From: Campylobacter concisus
GTDB taxonomy: Bacteria > Campylobacterota > Campylobacteria > Campylobacterales > Campylobacteraceae
Length of the DNA stretch: 64,000 bases
Assembly: GCF_003048575.1 (NCBI RefSeq)
Contig: NZ_PIRZ01000001.1
Location: 186,001-250,000, forward strand
Reading direction: 5' to 3'
The position numbers and the translations under genes are program-made. Numbering within the stretch: position 1 is the stretch's first letter; every line of letters starts with the position of its first letter. The notes beneath the pieces are model-generated. The model was not told the origin of the DNA. It saw only the letters and a list, made by a program, of their open reading frames with translations, and searched no databases. Positions 47,559 to 57,162 of the stretch are shown here, piece by piece.

Positions 47559-47630
47559 AGTTTTTGGTTGTAAAATACCAAAAAACAAGCAAAATGGCTA
47601 ATTTGAGTTTCTAACCAATTTAGCCATTTT
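47559..47630 (+). terminator. Two successive inverted repeats after dctM
   Basis: First GTTTTTGGT / ACCAAAAAAC around TGTAAAAT (47559-47585, one-base bulge). Second AAAATGGCTAA / TTAGCCATTTT (47591-47601 and 47620-47630) with an 18-base loop, ending in TTTTC. The second ends just before an in-frame ATG (47633), which supports the later pycB start at 47675. Confidence 0.55.
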
Positions 47631-47674
47631 CTATGAATTCTTTAAATAAATTTATAAAATTAATGAGGTGGGTG

Positions 47675-49477
47675 ATGGCGAAGAAATTTATCGATGTTAT
47701 GGATACGACCTTTAGAGATGGCTTTCAGTCAGTTTATGGCGCTAGAGTGCTTATGAATGACTTTTTGCCTGCGCTTGAAGCAGCCAAAGAGGCTGGCATA
47801 GAGCATTTTGAATTTGGTGGCGGAGCTAGATTTCAAAGCCTTTATTTTTATCTAAATGAAGACGCTTTTGCCATGATGGATAAATTTAGAAGCATCGTAG
47901 GACCAAAAGCAAATCTTCAAACTCTAAGCCGAGGTGTAAATACTGTTACCCTTGACACAGGCAGCCGCGAGCTAATAGACCTTCACGCAAAACTTTTTAA
48001 AAAACATGGAACAACTACTATTAGAAATTTTGATGCACTAAATGATGTTGAAAATTTAAAATATTCAGGCGAGAGGATCGCTTATCACGGCCTAAAACAT
48101 GAAGTTGTTGTTACGATGATGGATCTGCCAAATGGCTGTGTGGGCGCTCATAACGTTAAATTTTACGAGAAAATTTTACGAGAAATTTTAGACGCAGATA
48201 TCCCATATCATAGCGTTTGCTTTAAAGACGCAAGTGGTACAAGTAGTCCTCAAAAAGTATATGAGACCATAAAAATGGCTAGAAAATTGTTGCCAGAAAA
48301 AACTCACATCAGACTTCATACACATGAAACCGCAGGCGTAAGTGTGGCCTGCTATCTTGCAGTGCTTGAGGCTGGAGCTGACGGAATTGACCTTGCTGCA
48401 AGTCCGGTAAGTGGCGGTACTAGCCAGCCAGATATCTTAACTATGCTTCATGCAGTTAAGGGCAAAAACTACGATCTTGGTGGGCTTGACGTGGAGAAAA
48501 TTTTAAAATACGAAAGCGTTTTGAATGATTGTTTAAAAGAGTACTTCTTACCACCTGAAGCCGTACAAGTAAGTCCGCTTATACCATTTTCACCAATGCC
48601 AGGTGGTGCGCTCACTGCAAATACGCAAATGATGAGAGATAACAACATTTTAGATAAATTCCCAGAGGTCATCCTTGCGATGCGTGAAGTAGTGCAAAAG
48701 GGTGGATACGGTACTTCAGTGACCCCGGTTAGTCAGTTTTACTTCCAACAAGCATTTAATAATGTAATGTTTGGCAAGTGGAAGAAGATTGCTGAGGGAT
48801 ACGGCAAAATGGTGCTTGGCTACTTTGGCAAGACGCCAGTTACGCCTGATAAAGAGATCATCAAGCTTGCTAGCGAGCAACTAGGCTTAAAACCAACTAC
48901 AAAACACGCAGTTGATATAGCTGATAAAGATGAGAGCAAATCACTTACCCACGTAAAAGAAATTTTAAAACAAAATAAGATCAAAGTTACTGAAGAAAAT
49001 ATATTTATAGCAGCAGCTTGTAAAGAAAAGGGCATCGCATTTTTAAAAGGCGAAGCCAAAGTAAATGTAAGAAAAATCGATCCAAATGCTAAGGCAAATG
49101 AATGCAGACAAACTCAAAGTGGCAGATATAGTGTCGTCGTAAATGGTAGCCGTTACAATGTCGAAGTAAGTGAAGGCTTTAACGATGGCATCCAAGTAAA
49201 ATCAATCACCGAAGTTGAAGGTAAAAGCGTGAAAAATGCCAAAAGTGCAGTAGCAGGCGCAACAGAAAATGACATCGTTGCAAGCTTGCCAGGCGCTGTG
49301 CATAAAATTTTAGTAAGCGCAGGAGACCATGTCAAAAAAGGTCAGGCTATAGTTGTGCTTGAAGCTATGAAGATGGAGATAGAGGTCAAAGCCCCAAAAG
49401 ACGGCGTCATAGGCTCTATCGAGGTTAGCAAAGGTCAAAGCGTCGCAAACAATCAAGTGGTAGCTAGATTTAAATAA
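47675..49477 (+). CDS. pycB: Pyruvate carboxylase subunit B (biotin-carrying carboxyltransferase)
   Basis: 600 residues. The HMGL-like carboxyltransferase domain starts FIDVMDTTFRDGFQSVYGAR; DLAASPVSGGTSQPD and PGGALTANTQMM are typical. The C-terminal biotinyl domain has EAMKMEI with the target lysine. It is also close to the alpha subunit of oxaloacetate decarboxylase, but pckA follows and the beta/gamma decarboxylase genes are absent, so pyruvate carboxylase B fits. Subunit A is not in this window. ATG 47675 has GAGGTG six bases upstream; the ATG at 47633 would lie at the foot of a hairpin. Confidence 0.93.
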   Translation: MAKKFIDVMDTTFRDGFQSVYGARVLMNDFLPALEAAKEAGIEHFEFGGGARFQSLYFYLNEDAFAMMDKFRSIVGPKANLQTLSRGVNTVTLDTGSRELIDLHAKLFKKHGTTTIRNFDALNDVENLKYSGERIAYHGLKHEVVVTMMDLPNGCVGAHNVKFYEKILREILDADIPYHSVCFKDASGTSSPQKVYETIKMARKLLPEKTHIRLHTHETAGVSVACYLAVLEAGADGIDLAASPVSGGTSQPDILTMLHAVKGKNYDLGGLDVEKILKYESVLNDCLKEYFLPPEAVQVSPLIPFSPMPGGALTANTQMMRDNNILDKFPEVILAMREVVQKGGYGTSVTPVSQFYFQQAFNNVMFGKWKKIAEGYGKMVLGYFGKTPVTPDKEIIKLASEQLGLKPTTKHAVDIADKDESKSLTHVKEILKQNKIKVTEENIFIAAACKEKGIAFLKGEAKVNVRKIDPNAKANECRQTQSGRYSVVVNGSRYNVEVSEGFNDGIQVKSITEVEGKSVKNAKSAVAGATENDIVASLPGAVHKILVSAGDHVKKGQAIVVLEAMKMEIEVKAPKDGVIGSIEVSKGQSVANNQVVARFK

Positions 49478-49580
49478 ATTTGCCACTTTTAAAAAGATAG
49501 TGTTAAGCGAAATTTGATTAACATTTTGATGACTTTTAGGTCAGAATTTATAAAAAATGAAAATTTTAAAAGGAAACAAC

Positions 49581-51158
49581 ATGATAAATAAACTAGACGA
49601 GCTAGGTCTAAAAGAGATCAAAAAGATAAATCACAATCTAAGTTACGACGAGCTTTTTGAGCTTGAAAAGGCAAACAACGAGGGCAGGGTTTCAAGCAAC
49701 GGTACATTTATGGTTGATACGGGAATTTTTACTGGAAGAAGCCCAAAAGATAAGTACTTTGTCAAGCAAGATCCGAGTCAGAAGTATATCGCTTGGGGTA
49801 AGATAAATCAGCCTATCACAAAAGAGCTTTTTGACAAGCTTCTTAAAAAAGCAAAAGAGCAGCTAAGCGGCAAGGAAATTTTCATCCAAGACGCATTTTG
49901 TGGAGCTAGTAAAAAGAGCCAAAAATCAGTCCGCTTTGTCACTGAAGTAGCGTGGCAAGCGCACTTTGTAAAAAATATGTTCATCCGTCCAAGTGAAGCG
50001 GAGCTGGCTAAATTTGAGCCTGATTTTGTAGTCTATAACGCTTGTAAAACAAAAAATGATGACTACAAGGCTGATGGGCTAAATTCAGACGTTTTTGTTA
50101 TCTTCAACGTTGAGGAAAACGTTGCAGTAATCGGTGGCACATGGTATGGTGGCGAGATGAAAAAGGGCATTTTTTCTATGATGAACTACTGGTTGCCACT
50201 TGAAGGCAAGCTAAGCATGCACTGCTCTGCAAACGTAGGCGAGAATGGCGATACGGCGCTATTTTTTGGCCTATCTGGCACTGGCAAAACGACACTTTCA
50301 ACAGATCCAAAACGCAAACTAATAGGTGATGACGAGCACGGCTGGGATGATGATGGCGTGTTTAACTTTGAGGGTGGCTGCTATGCAAAATGTATCAATC
50401 TTGATCCAAACAGTGAGCCAGAAATTTACGCAGCGATTAGGCGTGATGCGCTACTTGAAAACGTTGTGGCTGACGAAAAGGGTGTGGTTGATTACAAAGA
50501 TGGCTCAAAGACTGAAAATACACGCGTTAGCTATCCGATCTATCACATCGACAACTACGAGCCAAGCTCAAGTGCTGGTCATCCAAAAAATATCATCTTT
50601 TTAAGCGCTGACGCTTTTGGTGTGCTTCCTCCAGTTGCAAAGCTGACAAAAGAGCAGGCGATGTATTATTTTTTAAGTGGCTACACAGCAAAAGTTGCTG
50701 GCACAGAGCGCGGTATAACTGAGCCAGTCGCTACTTTTAGCGCTTGCTTTGGCGAGCCATTTATGCCACTTCACCCGACTGTCTATGCAAAACTACTAGG
50801 TGAGAAGATCGATAAACACGGCGTTAATGTCTATCTTGTAAATACAGGCTGGAGTGGCGGTGCTTACGGCGTTGGCAAGCGTATGAGCATAAAAGCAACT
50901 CGTGCTTGCATAAATGCGATCCTTGATGGTAGCATCACGAAATGTGAATTTGAAAATTTTGATAAATTTAACTTCGCTATCCCAAAAGAGCTCGATGGCG
51001 TCGAGACAAAGCTACTAAATCCTATAAACACATGGACGCATCCGGCTGAGTATAACGCTTCACGTGACAAGCTAGCTAAAATGTTTGTTGAAAATTTCAA
51101 ACGTTACGAAGATGTAAAAGAGGGCGTTGAGTACGCTAAAGCTGGTCCAAAAGCTTAA
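49581..51158 (+). CDS. pckA: Phosphoenolpyruvate carboxykinase (ATP)
   Basis: 525 residues. ATP-type signature: [16 protein letters not shown] (P-loop), [24 protein letters not shown], and substrate loop [14 protein letters not shown]. It converts oxaloacetate to PEP, working with PycB to set flux at the pyruvate/PEP/oxaloacetate node in an organism that lives on amino and organic acids. ATG 49581 follows AAAAGGAAAC; the upstream in-frame ATG (49557) is poorly placed. Followed by a strong terminator. Confidence 0.97.
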   Translation: MINKLDELGLKEIKKINHNLSYDELFELEKANNEGRVSSNGTFMVDTGIFTGRSPKDKYFVKQDPSQKYIAWGKINQPITKELFDKLLKKAKEQLSGKEIFIQDAFCGASKKSQKSVRFVTEVAWQAHFVKNMFIRPSEAELAKFEPDFVVYNACKTKNDDYKADGLNSDVFVIFNVEENVAVIGGTWYGGEMKKGIFSMMNYWLPLEGKLSMHCSANVGENGDTALFFGLSGTGKTTLSTDPKRKLIGDDEHGWDDDGVFNFEGGCYAKCINLDPNSEPEIYAAIRRDALLENVVADEKGVVDYKDGSKTENTRVSYPIYHIDNYEPSSSAGHPKNIIFLSADAFGVLPPVAKLTKEQAMYYFLSGYTAKVAGTERGITEPVATFSACFGEPFMPLHPTVYAKLLGEKIDKHGVNVYLVNTGWSGGAYGVGKRMSIKATRACINAILDGSITKCEFENFDKFNFAIPKELDGVETKLLNPINTWTHPAEYNASRDKLAKMFVENFKRYEDVKEGVEYAKAGPKA

Positions 51159-51166
51159 TTTATATG

Positions 51167-51200
51167 GCCTTGCAAAGCTTCTTGCAAGGCTAGTTTTTTT
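51167..51200 (+). terminator. Rho-independent terminator after pckA
   Basis: Perfect nine-base stem GCCTTGCAA / TTGCAAGGC, loop AGCTTC, then TAGTTTTTTT. Confidence 0.9.
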
Positions 51201-51445
51201 AGTTGGCATTTTTGATATTAAAGTATCTTTCTTCTAAATTCCAAGTTCAATTGTTACATTTGTAAATTTATTCTAGTAAATAACAAAATATTAGATATTG
51301 CCAAATATATGAGTTACTAATAAAATTTTCCTATTACACTTAGTCTAGTTTTTCTGTGCTTGAACCAGTTATCAAATATCATTTATTGCGATGCTGTTTT
51401 TAAAATTTTTATAGGTTTGAGGAGAAGGAAGATCGCATAAATTTA
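51201..51445. other. AT-rich intergenic DNA between pckA and dctA terminators
   Basis: About 245 bases between two facing terminators. I see no open frame with a ribosome binding site, no tRNA and no clear repeat. A GAGGAGAAGGAAG stretch at about 51419-51431 looks like a ribosome binding site but no start codon with an open frame follows. It could hold a small RNA; nothing in the sequence shows this. Confidence 0.5.
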
Positions 51446-51477
51446 GAATAAAAAAATAAGGGCAAAGTTGCCCTTAT
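51446..51477 (-). terminator. Rho-independent terminator after dctA
   Basis: On the minus strand ATAAGGGCAA, loop CT, TTGCCCTTAT, then TTTTTT and further Ts, 16 bases past the dctA stop. Confidence 0.88.
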
Positions 51478-51493
51478 AGTTATAAATGTATAT

Positions 51494-52849
51494 TTATGAG
51501 TGAAAGTGAAATTCCTCTGGATGATCTAGTGCGTATCTAAATTTATCCATATCTACTTTTTTATCCCAGATAGAAACTATCATGCAGCCAACGGCATTAC
51601 CGCAGAGATTGCCAACAGCACGCATTTCTGACATAAATTTATCAACGCCAAGTAGCACGGCTACGGTGACGACTGGTATGCCAGTGCTTGGAAGTGCGCT
51701 TAGTGTTCCAGCAAGGACGACAAAGCCTGATCCTGTCACGCCAACAGCGCCTTTGCTTGTGATCATTAGTACGATTAGTATACTTATTAGATGCTCAAAG
51801 CTTAGCGGGATGTTGAAAGCTTGAGCTAGGAAAATAACGCTTAAACTTAGATAGATGTTGGTGCAGTCGAGGTTAAATGAGTAGCCAGTTGGAATGATAA
51901 GTCCAACAGCGCCTCTATTTATACCAGCTGATTCTAGTTTTTGCATAAGTGGCGCAAGAGCTGTTTCACTCGAGCTTGTTGCAAAGACTACCAATACCTC
52001 TTTTGAGATAAAGCGCATAAATTTAAAGACATTGATTTTCGCAAAATAGCAGATAACGCCAAGCACCACAAAGATAAAAAAGCAACTTGCAAGTGCCATA
52101 ACAACCAAAAGCTCCATCATGCCAAGAAGCGTTCCGATACCAAATTTACCGATTAGATAAGCCATAGCTGAAAATGCAGCCACCGGGCTAAAGAGCATAA
52201 GCCAACTAAGAAGTTTTAAGACATAGTGCTGAATAAATTCAAGTGGCTTTAGGCAAGCTTGTTTTTTATCATGAGCTAGCAGCGAAAGTACGATGGCAAC
52301 GATAATAGCCATGAAAAGTACTTGAAGTGTGTTTGATTTTATAAATGGATCAAGTATATGCACGTAAGGAAAAATGTCATCTACTGGCACAGCACCTCTT
52401 AAAAGATGAAGTGTATGTGCTACAAACCCACTATTTGCGTCCATATTTGCAGCTTGAGATGTAAATTTAGCCACACTTGAGGCATCAAGCTGAGTGTAGT
52501 CAAGATTCATGCCATGTCCTGGACGAAGTGTCTCGCCAAAGATGATACCAACAGCAAGCGCAAGTGTGCTAACTATCTCAAAATAGATAAATGCCTTTAA
52601 TCCAATAGACCCAAGATCTTTTAGACTCTCAAGTCCAACGATGCCTGAAACGATCGTTAAAAAGATAATAGGGCCGATTAAAATTTTAAGTGCTTTTATA
52701 AAATAATCAATGCCTGGCTTGCTTGCTATACCAAGCTCAGGTGCGACCATGCCAACGATAACGCCACCAACAATACCGATCACAACCCAAAAGGCAAGAT
52801 TGGTAAATAATCTTACGGCAAGGCTTCCTTGCTTTTTAGTATTATTCAT
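51494..52849 (-). CDS. dctA: C4-dicarboxylate:cation symporter DctA
   Basis: 451 residues, DAACS family (GltPh fold). Hairpin motif ATSSSETALAPLMQKLE, the unwound TM7 region PTGYSFNLDCTNIYLS (NLDGT in most members; here NLDCT), and GVTGSGFVVLAGTLSALP with LLGVDKFMSEMRAVGNLCGN. The last regions match DctA better than glutamate carriers. It would import succinate, fumarate or malate or similar acids. Eleven bases after ppiB on the minus strand. Confidence 0.87.
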   Translation of the reverse strand: MNNTKKQGSLAVRLFTNLAFWVVIGIVGGVIVGMVAPELGIASKPGIDYFIKALKILIGPIIFLTIVSGIVGLESLKDLGSIGLKAFIYFEIVSTLALAVGIIFGETLRPGHGMNLDYTQLDASSVAKFTSQAANMDANSGFVAHTLHLLRGAVPVDDIFPYVHILDPFIKSNTLQVLFMAIIVAIVLSLLAHDKKQACLKPLEFIQHYVLKLLSWLMLFSPVAAFSAMAYLIGKFGIGTLLGMMELLVVMALASCFFIFVVLGVICYFAKINVFKFMRFISKEVLVVFATSSSETALAPLMQKLESAGINRGAVGLIIPTGYSFNLDCTNIYLSLSVIFLAQAFNIPLSFEHLISILIVLMITSKGAVGVTGSGFVVLAGTLSALPSTGIPVVTVAVLLGVDKFMSEMRAVGNLCGNAVGCMIVSIWDKKVDMDKFRYALDHPEEFHFHS

Positions 52850-52860
52850 AAATTTCCCCT

Positions 52861-53355
52861 TTATAGGCTTTCTCTGACCTTAGCAGAGATGATCTTATCG
52901 CCTTGTCTTATAGCGTCAAGCACCTTTAGGCTCTCATCATCAACACATTTTCCAAAGACTGTATGCACGCCATCAAGATGAGGTTGCTTGCTATGACAGA
53001 TGAAAAACTGCGATCCGCCAGTATCACGTCCTGCGTGAGCCATGCTTAGGCTACCGCGCTCGTGTTTTACCTTTTGCTTATCGCATTCGCATTTTATCCT
53101 CCAGCCAGGACCGCCCGTGCCTGTTCCATTTGGGCAGCCACCTTGGATGACAAAATTTGGTATAACTCTGTGAAAATTTAGGCCATTATAAAAGCCTGAT
53201 TTTATCAAATGGATAAAATTTGCGACAGCTTGTGGGGCTTCCTCGGCAAAAAGTTCAAGTCTGATCTCGCCTTTGTCTGTCTCTAAAACTGCAAATTTAT
53301 CTTTTTTAAGCTCATCTAAATTTATGTCATAAACTTTTAATTCATCAAAACGCAT
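52861..53355 (-). CDS. ppiB: Cyclophilin-type peptidyl-prolyl isomerase
   Basis: 164 residues: [55 protein letters not shown] and [12 protein letters not shown] are cyclophilin motifs, including the catalytic Arg and the Gln of the FxxxQ segment. No signal peptide, so cytoplasmic. It lies between yebC and dctA with gaps of 11 bases on both sides. Confidence 0.95.
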   Translation of the reverse strand: MRFDELKVYDINLDELKKDKFAVLETDKGEIRLELFAEEAPQAVANFIHLIKSGFYNGLNFHRVIPNFVIQGGCPNGTGTGGPGWRIKCECDKQKVKHERGSLSMAHAGRDTGGSQFFICHSKQPHLDGVHTVFGKCVDDESLKVLDAIRQGDKIISAKVRESL

Positions 53356-53366
53356 ATATTTCCTTT

Positions 53367-54074
53367 TTATTCGATATTTGTATAAACTGCTTGAACGTCA
53401 TCATCGTCTTCTAGCTTATCAAGAAGCCTTTCAACCTCAAGCATTTGCTCTTCGCTTAGATTCACAGTTTGATTTGGTAAGTATTGAAGTGAAGCTTTTT
53501 TAACCACTAAATTTAGCTTTTCGATACCTTCATGAAGTGTGCCAAAATTTGCATAATCACCGTATACAAATAGCGTCTCATCGTCAGCCTCGATATCACT
53601 TAGTCCATAATCAATCAGCTCAAGTTCGATCTCTTCGATGTCTGCGCTTGGCTTTTCAAGCTCAAAAACGCTCTTTCTTGTAAACATAAAGCTAAGGCTA
53701 CCACTTGGCAAAATTTCTCCACCATTTTTGCTAAATATCGCTTTAACATTGGCAACCGTTCTAGTTGGATTGTCAGTCGCACACTCAACGATGATCTGTA
53801 CGCCGTGAGCTGCTTTGCCATCATAAAAAATAGTCTTAATATCGGCGCTATCTTTGCCATTTGCTCTTTTTATAGCTGCATCGATGTTATCTTTTGGCAT
53901 ATTTTCAGCTTTTGCCGCTGCGATAGCTGCGCGAAGTTTAGGGTTCATATCTGGATCACAACCACCATCTTTTGCAGCTACTGTTATAGCTTTTGCAAGT
54001 TTTGGAAATACCTTGCTCATCTTATCCCATCTGGCTTCTTTTGCAGCTCTTCGGTACTCAAATGCTCGTCCCAT
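53367..54074 (-). CDS. yebC: YebC/PmpR-family protein
   Basis: 235 residues starting [21 protein letters not shown] with [28 protein letters not shown] (shown here in full family order: [16 protein letters not shown]). YebC proteins are ribosome-associated or DNA-binding; recent work on the family links them to translation of proline-rich sequences. First gene of a three-gene minus-strand operon with a TATAAT box 28 bases upstream. Confidence 0.95.
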   Translation of the reverse strand: MGRAFEYRRAAKEARWDKMSKVFPKLAKAITVAAKDGGCDPDMNPKLRAAIAAAKAENMPKDNIDAAIKRANGKDSADIKTIFYDGKAAHGVQIIVECATDNPTRTVANVKAIFSKNGGEILPSGSLSFMFTRKSVFELEKPSADIEEIELELIDYGLSDIEADDETLFVYGDYANFGTLHEGIEKLNLVVKKASLQYLPNQTVNLSEEQMLEVERLLDKLEDDDDVQAVYTNIE

Positions 54075-54101
54075 AAATATCCTTAAATAAATTTTTTACG
54101 G

Positions 54102-54107
54102 ATTATA
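54102..54107 (-). promoter_or_regulatory. -10 box for yebC-ppiB-dctA
   Basis: TATAAT on the minus strand (gtTATAATccg), 28 bases from the yebC ATG. Confidence 0.6.
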
Positions 54108-54213
54108 ACTAAAAAAATTTTATACTTTTTTAAAACATTTTTAGTTTGCTAGCCAAAGCGCCTAACTTTGTAAATTTAAAAAAAATATTTGGTAAAAATT
54201 TAAGCTAAAGGCA

Positions 54214-54219
54214 TATAAT
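54214..54219 (+). promoter_or_regulatory. -10 box for the GNAT-copZ-copA operon, inside a short palindrome
   Basis: TATAAT lies within GGCATATAATCATGCC (GGCAT / ATGCC arms, 54210-54225). It ends only six bases before the first start codon, so the transcript would begin at or near the ATG. Confidence 0.5.
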
Positions 54220-54225
54220 CATGCC

Positions 54226-54780
54226 ATGATAAAAAATGCTCAAAAACAAGATGCAAAAATCTGCATAAAACTACTAAATTTAGCGATGGAGGACATCGCC
54301 TACAAGCTAAGTGGCTACGACGATCCTGCAAAAAGCGATGAAATTTTAGAAATTTTTTTTAAAAGTGAGACAAATAGACTAAGCTATAAAAATGTCTTTG
54401 TCTATAAGCATAACGAGGAAATTATAGCTGCTATGTGTGCTTACTTTGGTGGCGACGTGGAGCAGCTTGATAGAGAAATTTCACAGCATTTAATGGCTCT
54501 TGGCAAAGATGACAAGGTAGAAAAAGAGTGTTTTGATGATGAGTTTTATATAGATAGCATCGCTGTTGATGAAAATTTTAGAGGGCAGGGACTAGCAAAA
54601 GAGCTCATAAGGCATTCGTTTGTCAAGGCAAAAGAGTTAGGGCATAAAAAGGTTTCATTAATAGTAGATACAAATAAGCCAAAAGTTCGTAAATTTTACG
54701 AGAGTTTGGGCTTTAAATTTAATGTCAAGAAAATTGTAAATTTACACGAATACGACCACATGATAAAGGAGATAATATGA
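54226..54780 (+). CDS. GNAT-family N-acetyltransferase
   Basis: 184 residues. The acetyl-CoA binding motif A is clear: IDSIAVDENFRGQGLAKELI (RGQGLA) with a following helix, then KVSLIVDTNKPKVRKFYESLGF, the usual motif B. The substrate is unknown. It has no ribosome binding site and its ATG coincides with the predicted transcription start. Four-base overlap (ATGA) with the CopZ-like gene ties it to copper handling, although why an acetyltransferase is there is unclear. Confidence 0.9.
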   Translation: MIKNAQKQDAKICIKLLNLAMEDIAYKLSGYDDPAKSDEILEIFFKSETNRLSYKNVFVYKHNEEIIAAMCAYFGGDVEQLDREISQHLMALGKDDKVEKECFDDEFYIDSIAVDENFRGQGLAKELIRHSFVKAKELGHKKVSLIVDTNKPKVRKFYESLGFKFNVKKIVNLHEYDHMIKEII

Positions 54781-54980
54781 AAACATTTGAAGCAAACAAT
54801 ATCCACTGCCAAAATTGTGCAAACACTATAAAAAACGCACTTGAAGATGACTTTGGCAAGATAGAAGTTGATCTTAGCAAAGAGCCAAGACAAGTTAGTC
54901 TTGATATAAAAGATGGTGATGTTGAGAAATTTAAGTCTGAAATGGCTGATTTGGGATTTGACATAATAAAAGAGCTCTGA
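54777..54980 (+). CDS. copZ: Copper chaperone, CopZ-like HMA domain
   Basis: 67 residues, one heavy-metal-associated domain: IHCQNCANTIKNAL with the CxxC pair (Cys11, Cys14), then beta strands ending DLGFDIIKEL. It should carry Cu(I) to CopA, encoded one base downstream. The residue between the second Ile and Cys is His where GMTCxxC is usual (HCQNC), a slight variation. Good ribosome binding site AAGGAG. Confidence 0.88.
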   Translation: MKTFEANNIHCQNCANTIKNALEDDFGKIEVDLSKEPRQVSLDIKDGDVEKFKSEMADLGFDIIKEL

Positions 54981-54981
54981 T

Positions 54982-57159
54982 ATGTCTTTAAAAGTCAAAC
55001 TAAATATAGCAGGAATGAGCTGCGTAAACTGCTCAAATGCTATCGAGAAGGTTTCTAAAAAGATAGATGGAGTACTTGAAGCAAATGTAAATTTTGCAAA
55101 TGCAAGCGGCGAATTTGTCCTAAAAGACGCTAGCGTGCGTGAAGTTTTAGAGCAAAAGATAAAGAAGCTTGGCTATTTTGTGGCGACAAATATTGATGAA
55201 TTTGAAGCCAAAAGAGACGAGCATATAACTGCGATCAGAAATAAATTTATATTTGCATTTCTAGCGAGCATGGTCATCATGGCGCTTGAGATGTTTGTAA
55301 GGCCTAGCGTGGTTGTAAATTTAGCCATTTTAGCGCTTGGCTTTTTGGTGCTAGCTTTTAGTGGCAAAGACTTCTTTGCTCACGCCATAGAGGCTGTTAA
55401 AAACAAAAACTACGATATGAACGTGCTTGTAGCTCTTGGAAGCGGCAGTGCATTTTTATACTCGCTTTTTGCTGTGATCTTTTCAGATTTCATCCCAGAT
55501 GATCTAAAAAATGTCTATGTCTCGGGCGCAGCGATGATAATAGCCTTTGTTTTGCTAGGTAAGTATCTTGAAGAGCGCTCAAAGGCAAAGGCAGGCGACT
55601 ACCTAAAGACGCTACTTAAAATTTCGCCAAAGACCGCCTTTTTGGTCATGCCAGATGGACATAGTAAAGAGGTAAATGTAAATGAGCTAAAAGTAGGCGA
55701 CATCGTCATCGTAAAAAATGGCTACAACATCCCAAGTGATGGCGTGATAGTTCAAGGTGGCGCTGAGATAGATGCTTCTATGCTTACAGGAGAGAGCTTG
55801 CCAGTTTATAAAGAGGTGGGAGATGGCGTATTTGCCGGCACTCTAAACACAAATGGCTACATAAGCGTCAAGGTGACAAAGAGCTCTTACGAGAGCTTGC
55901 TATCTCAAATTTTAAACCTACTAAGCGACGCTAGCTCTAAAAAGATGCCTATCGGACGGCTGGCTGACAAGATAGCAAACATCTTTGTGCCAAGTGTCGT
56001 GGCGACCTCAGTTCTTACATTTTTAATATGGATAATTTTTAGTGGAAATTTCGCCTATGCGATCTCTAGCGCGATCTGCGTTTTAATAATCTCATGTCCA
56101 TGCGCTCTTGGACTTGCTACGCCAATAGCAATAGTAAGCTCGCTTGCACGCGGTGCAAAAGCTGGAATTTTAGTAAAAAATCCAGAAGTTTTAGAGCTAA
56201 TAAAAGATGCTAAATTTGTAGCTTTTGATAAAACCGGCACACTTAGTAAAGGGCAAATCAGCGTCAAAAGCTCAAATTTAAGCGAGCAAGATTTAGCTCT
56301 TATCGCTTCTGCTGAAAATTTAAGTGAGCATCTCATCTCAAAAGCTATCGTTAGATATGCAAAGCAAAAATGTATAGATTTACAAAAGCTAAATGGAAAA
56401 TTTCAAAATGTTGTCGGGCAAGGCATCATCTATGAGGATGAGAATAATCAGATAATAATCGGAAACGAAAAGCTGCTTTTGGAAAATGAAGTAAGTTTAA
56501 ATCCGGATGAAAGTAACGCTATAAAAGAGGCTACAAACGATGGAAGCGGCGTCATACTTTGTGCTATAAATAAAAAATTTGTTGGTTTTTTAACGCTTAG
56601 TGATGAGCTAAAAGACGAGGCAAGCGATGTTATAAACGAGCTTACAAGTCTAAATTTACAAAGTGTGATCCTTTCAGGCGATGATGAGAAGGTGGTTGCA
56701 AGTATTGCCAAGAAGCTAAATGTGAGTAAATATCACGCAAATATGCTGCCTGAAGATAAATTTAATGAGATAAAAGAGCTTACAAATCATGGTGGCGTTA
56801 TCTTTGTTGGAGATGGCGTAAACGACTCACCATCACTTAAAGAAGCAAGTGTTGGTATCGCTATGAACTCGGGCTCAGATATAGCAAAAGGTGCTGGAGA
56901 TATCGTGCTTATTAAAAATGATTTGCGTGGAGTGACTGGACTAGTTAGATTAGCAAATGCTACTATGGCAAACATAAAAGAAAATTTATTTTGGGCGTTT
57001 ATGTATAACGCGATTTGTATCCCGGTGGCTGCAGGCGTATTTTATCCAGTCTTTGGGCTACTTTTAAGCCCAGTTTATGGCTCAATGGCGATGTGTCTTA
57101 GCTCTGTTACTGTTGTTTTAAACGCACTTAGACTTAGATATCTACGACTTAAGGATTAA
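54982..57159 (+). CDS. copA: Cu(I)-translocating P1B-type ATPase
   Basis: 725 residues. One N-terminal HMA domain with GMSCVNC (Cys14, Cys17), eight membrane segments, the metal-site SCPCALGLATP (about 371), phosphorylation motif DKTGT (about 416), GDGVND (about 610) and the TGES actuator loop. The CPC motif indicates Cu(I)/Ag(I) export. Some epsilonproteobacterial CopA pumps serve cytochrome oxidase assembly rather than detoxification; the window does not decide. It is followed after three bases by the gene at 57163. Confidence 0.96.
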   Translation: MSLKVKLNIAGMSCVNCSNAIEKVSKKIDGVLEANVNFANASGEFVLKDASVREVLEQKIKKLGYFVATNIDEFEAKRDEHITAIRNKFIFAFLASMVIMALEMFVRPSVVVNLAILALGFLVLAFSGKDFFAHAIEAVKNKNYDMNVLVALGSGSAFLYSLFAVIFSDFIPDDLKNVYVSGAAMIIAFVLLGKYLEERSKAKAGDYLKTLLKISPKTAFLVMPDGHSKEVNVNELKVGDIVIVKNGYNIPSDGVIVQGGAEIDASMLTGESLPVYKEVGDGVFAGTLNTNGYISVKVTKSSYESLLSQILNLLSDASSKKMPIGRLADKIANIFVPSVVATSVLTFLIWIIFSGNFAYAISSAICVLIISCPCALGLATPIAIVSSLARGAKAGILVKNPEVLELIKDAKFVAFDKTGTLSKGQISVKSSNLSEQDLALIASAENLSEHLISKAIVRYAKQKCIDLQKLNGKFQNVVGQGIIYEDENNQIIIGNEKLLLENEVSLNPDESNAIKEATNDGSGVILCAINKKFVGFLTLSDELKDEASDVINELTSLNLQSVILSGDDEKVVASIAKKLNVSKYHANMLPEDKFNEIKELTNHGGVIFVGDGVNDSPSLKEASVGIAMNSGSDIAKGAGDIVLIKNDLRGVTGLVRLANATMANIKENLFWAFMYNAICIPVAAGVFYPVFGLLLSPVYGSMAMCLSSVTVVLNALRLRYLRLKD

Positions 57160-57162
57160 AAT

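Noticed and set aside
47633..47674. Longer N-terminus for PycB from ATG 47633
   Set aside because: It would start at the foot of a hairpin without a ribosome binding site, and the added residues have no family counterpart; ATG 47675 has GAGGTG upstream.
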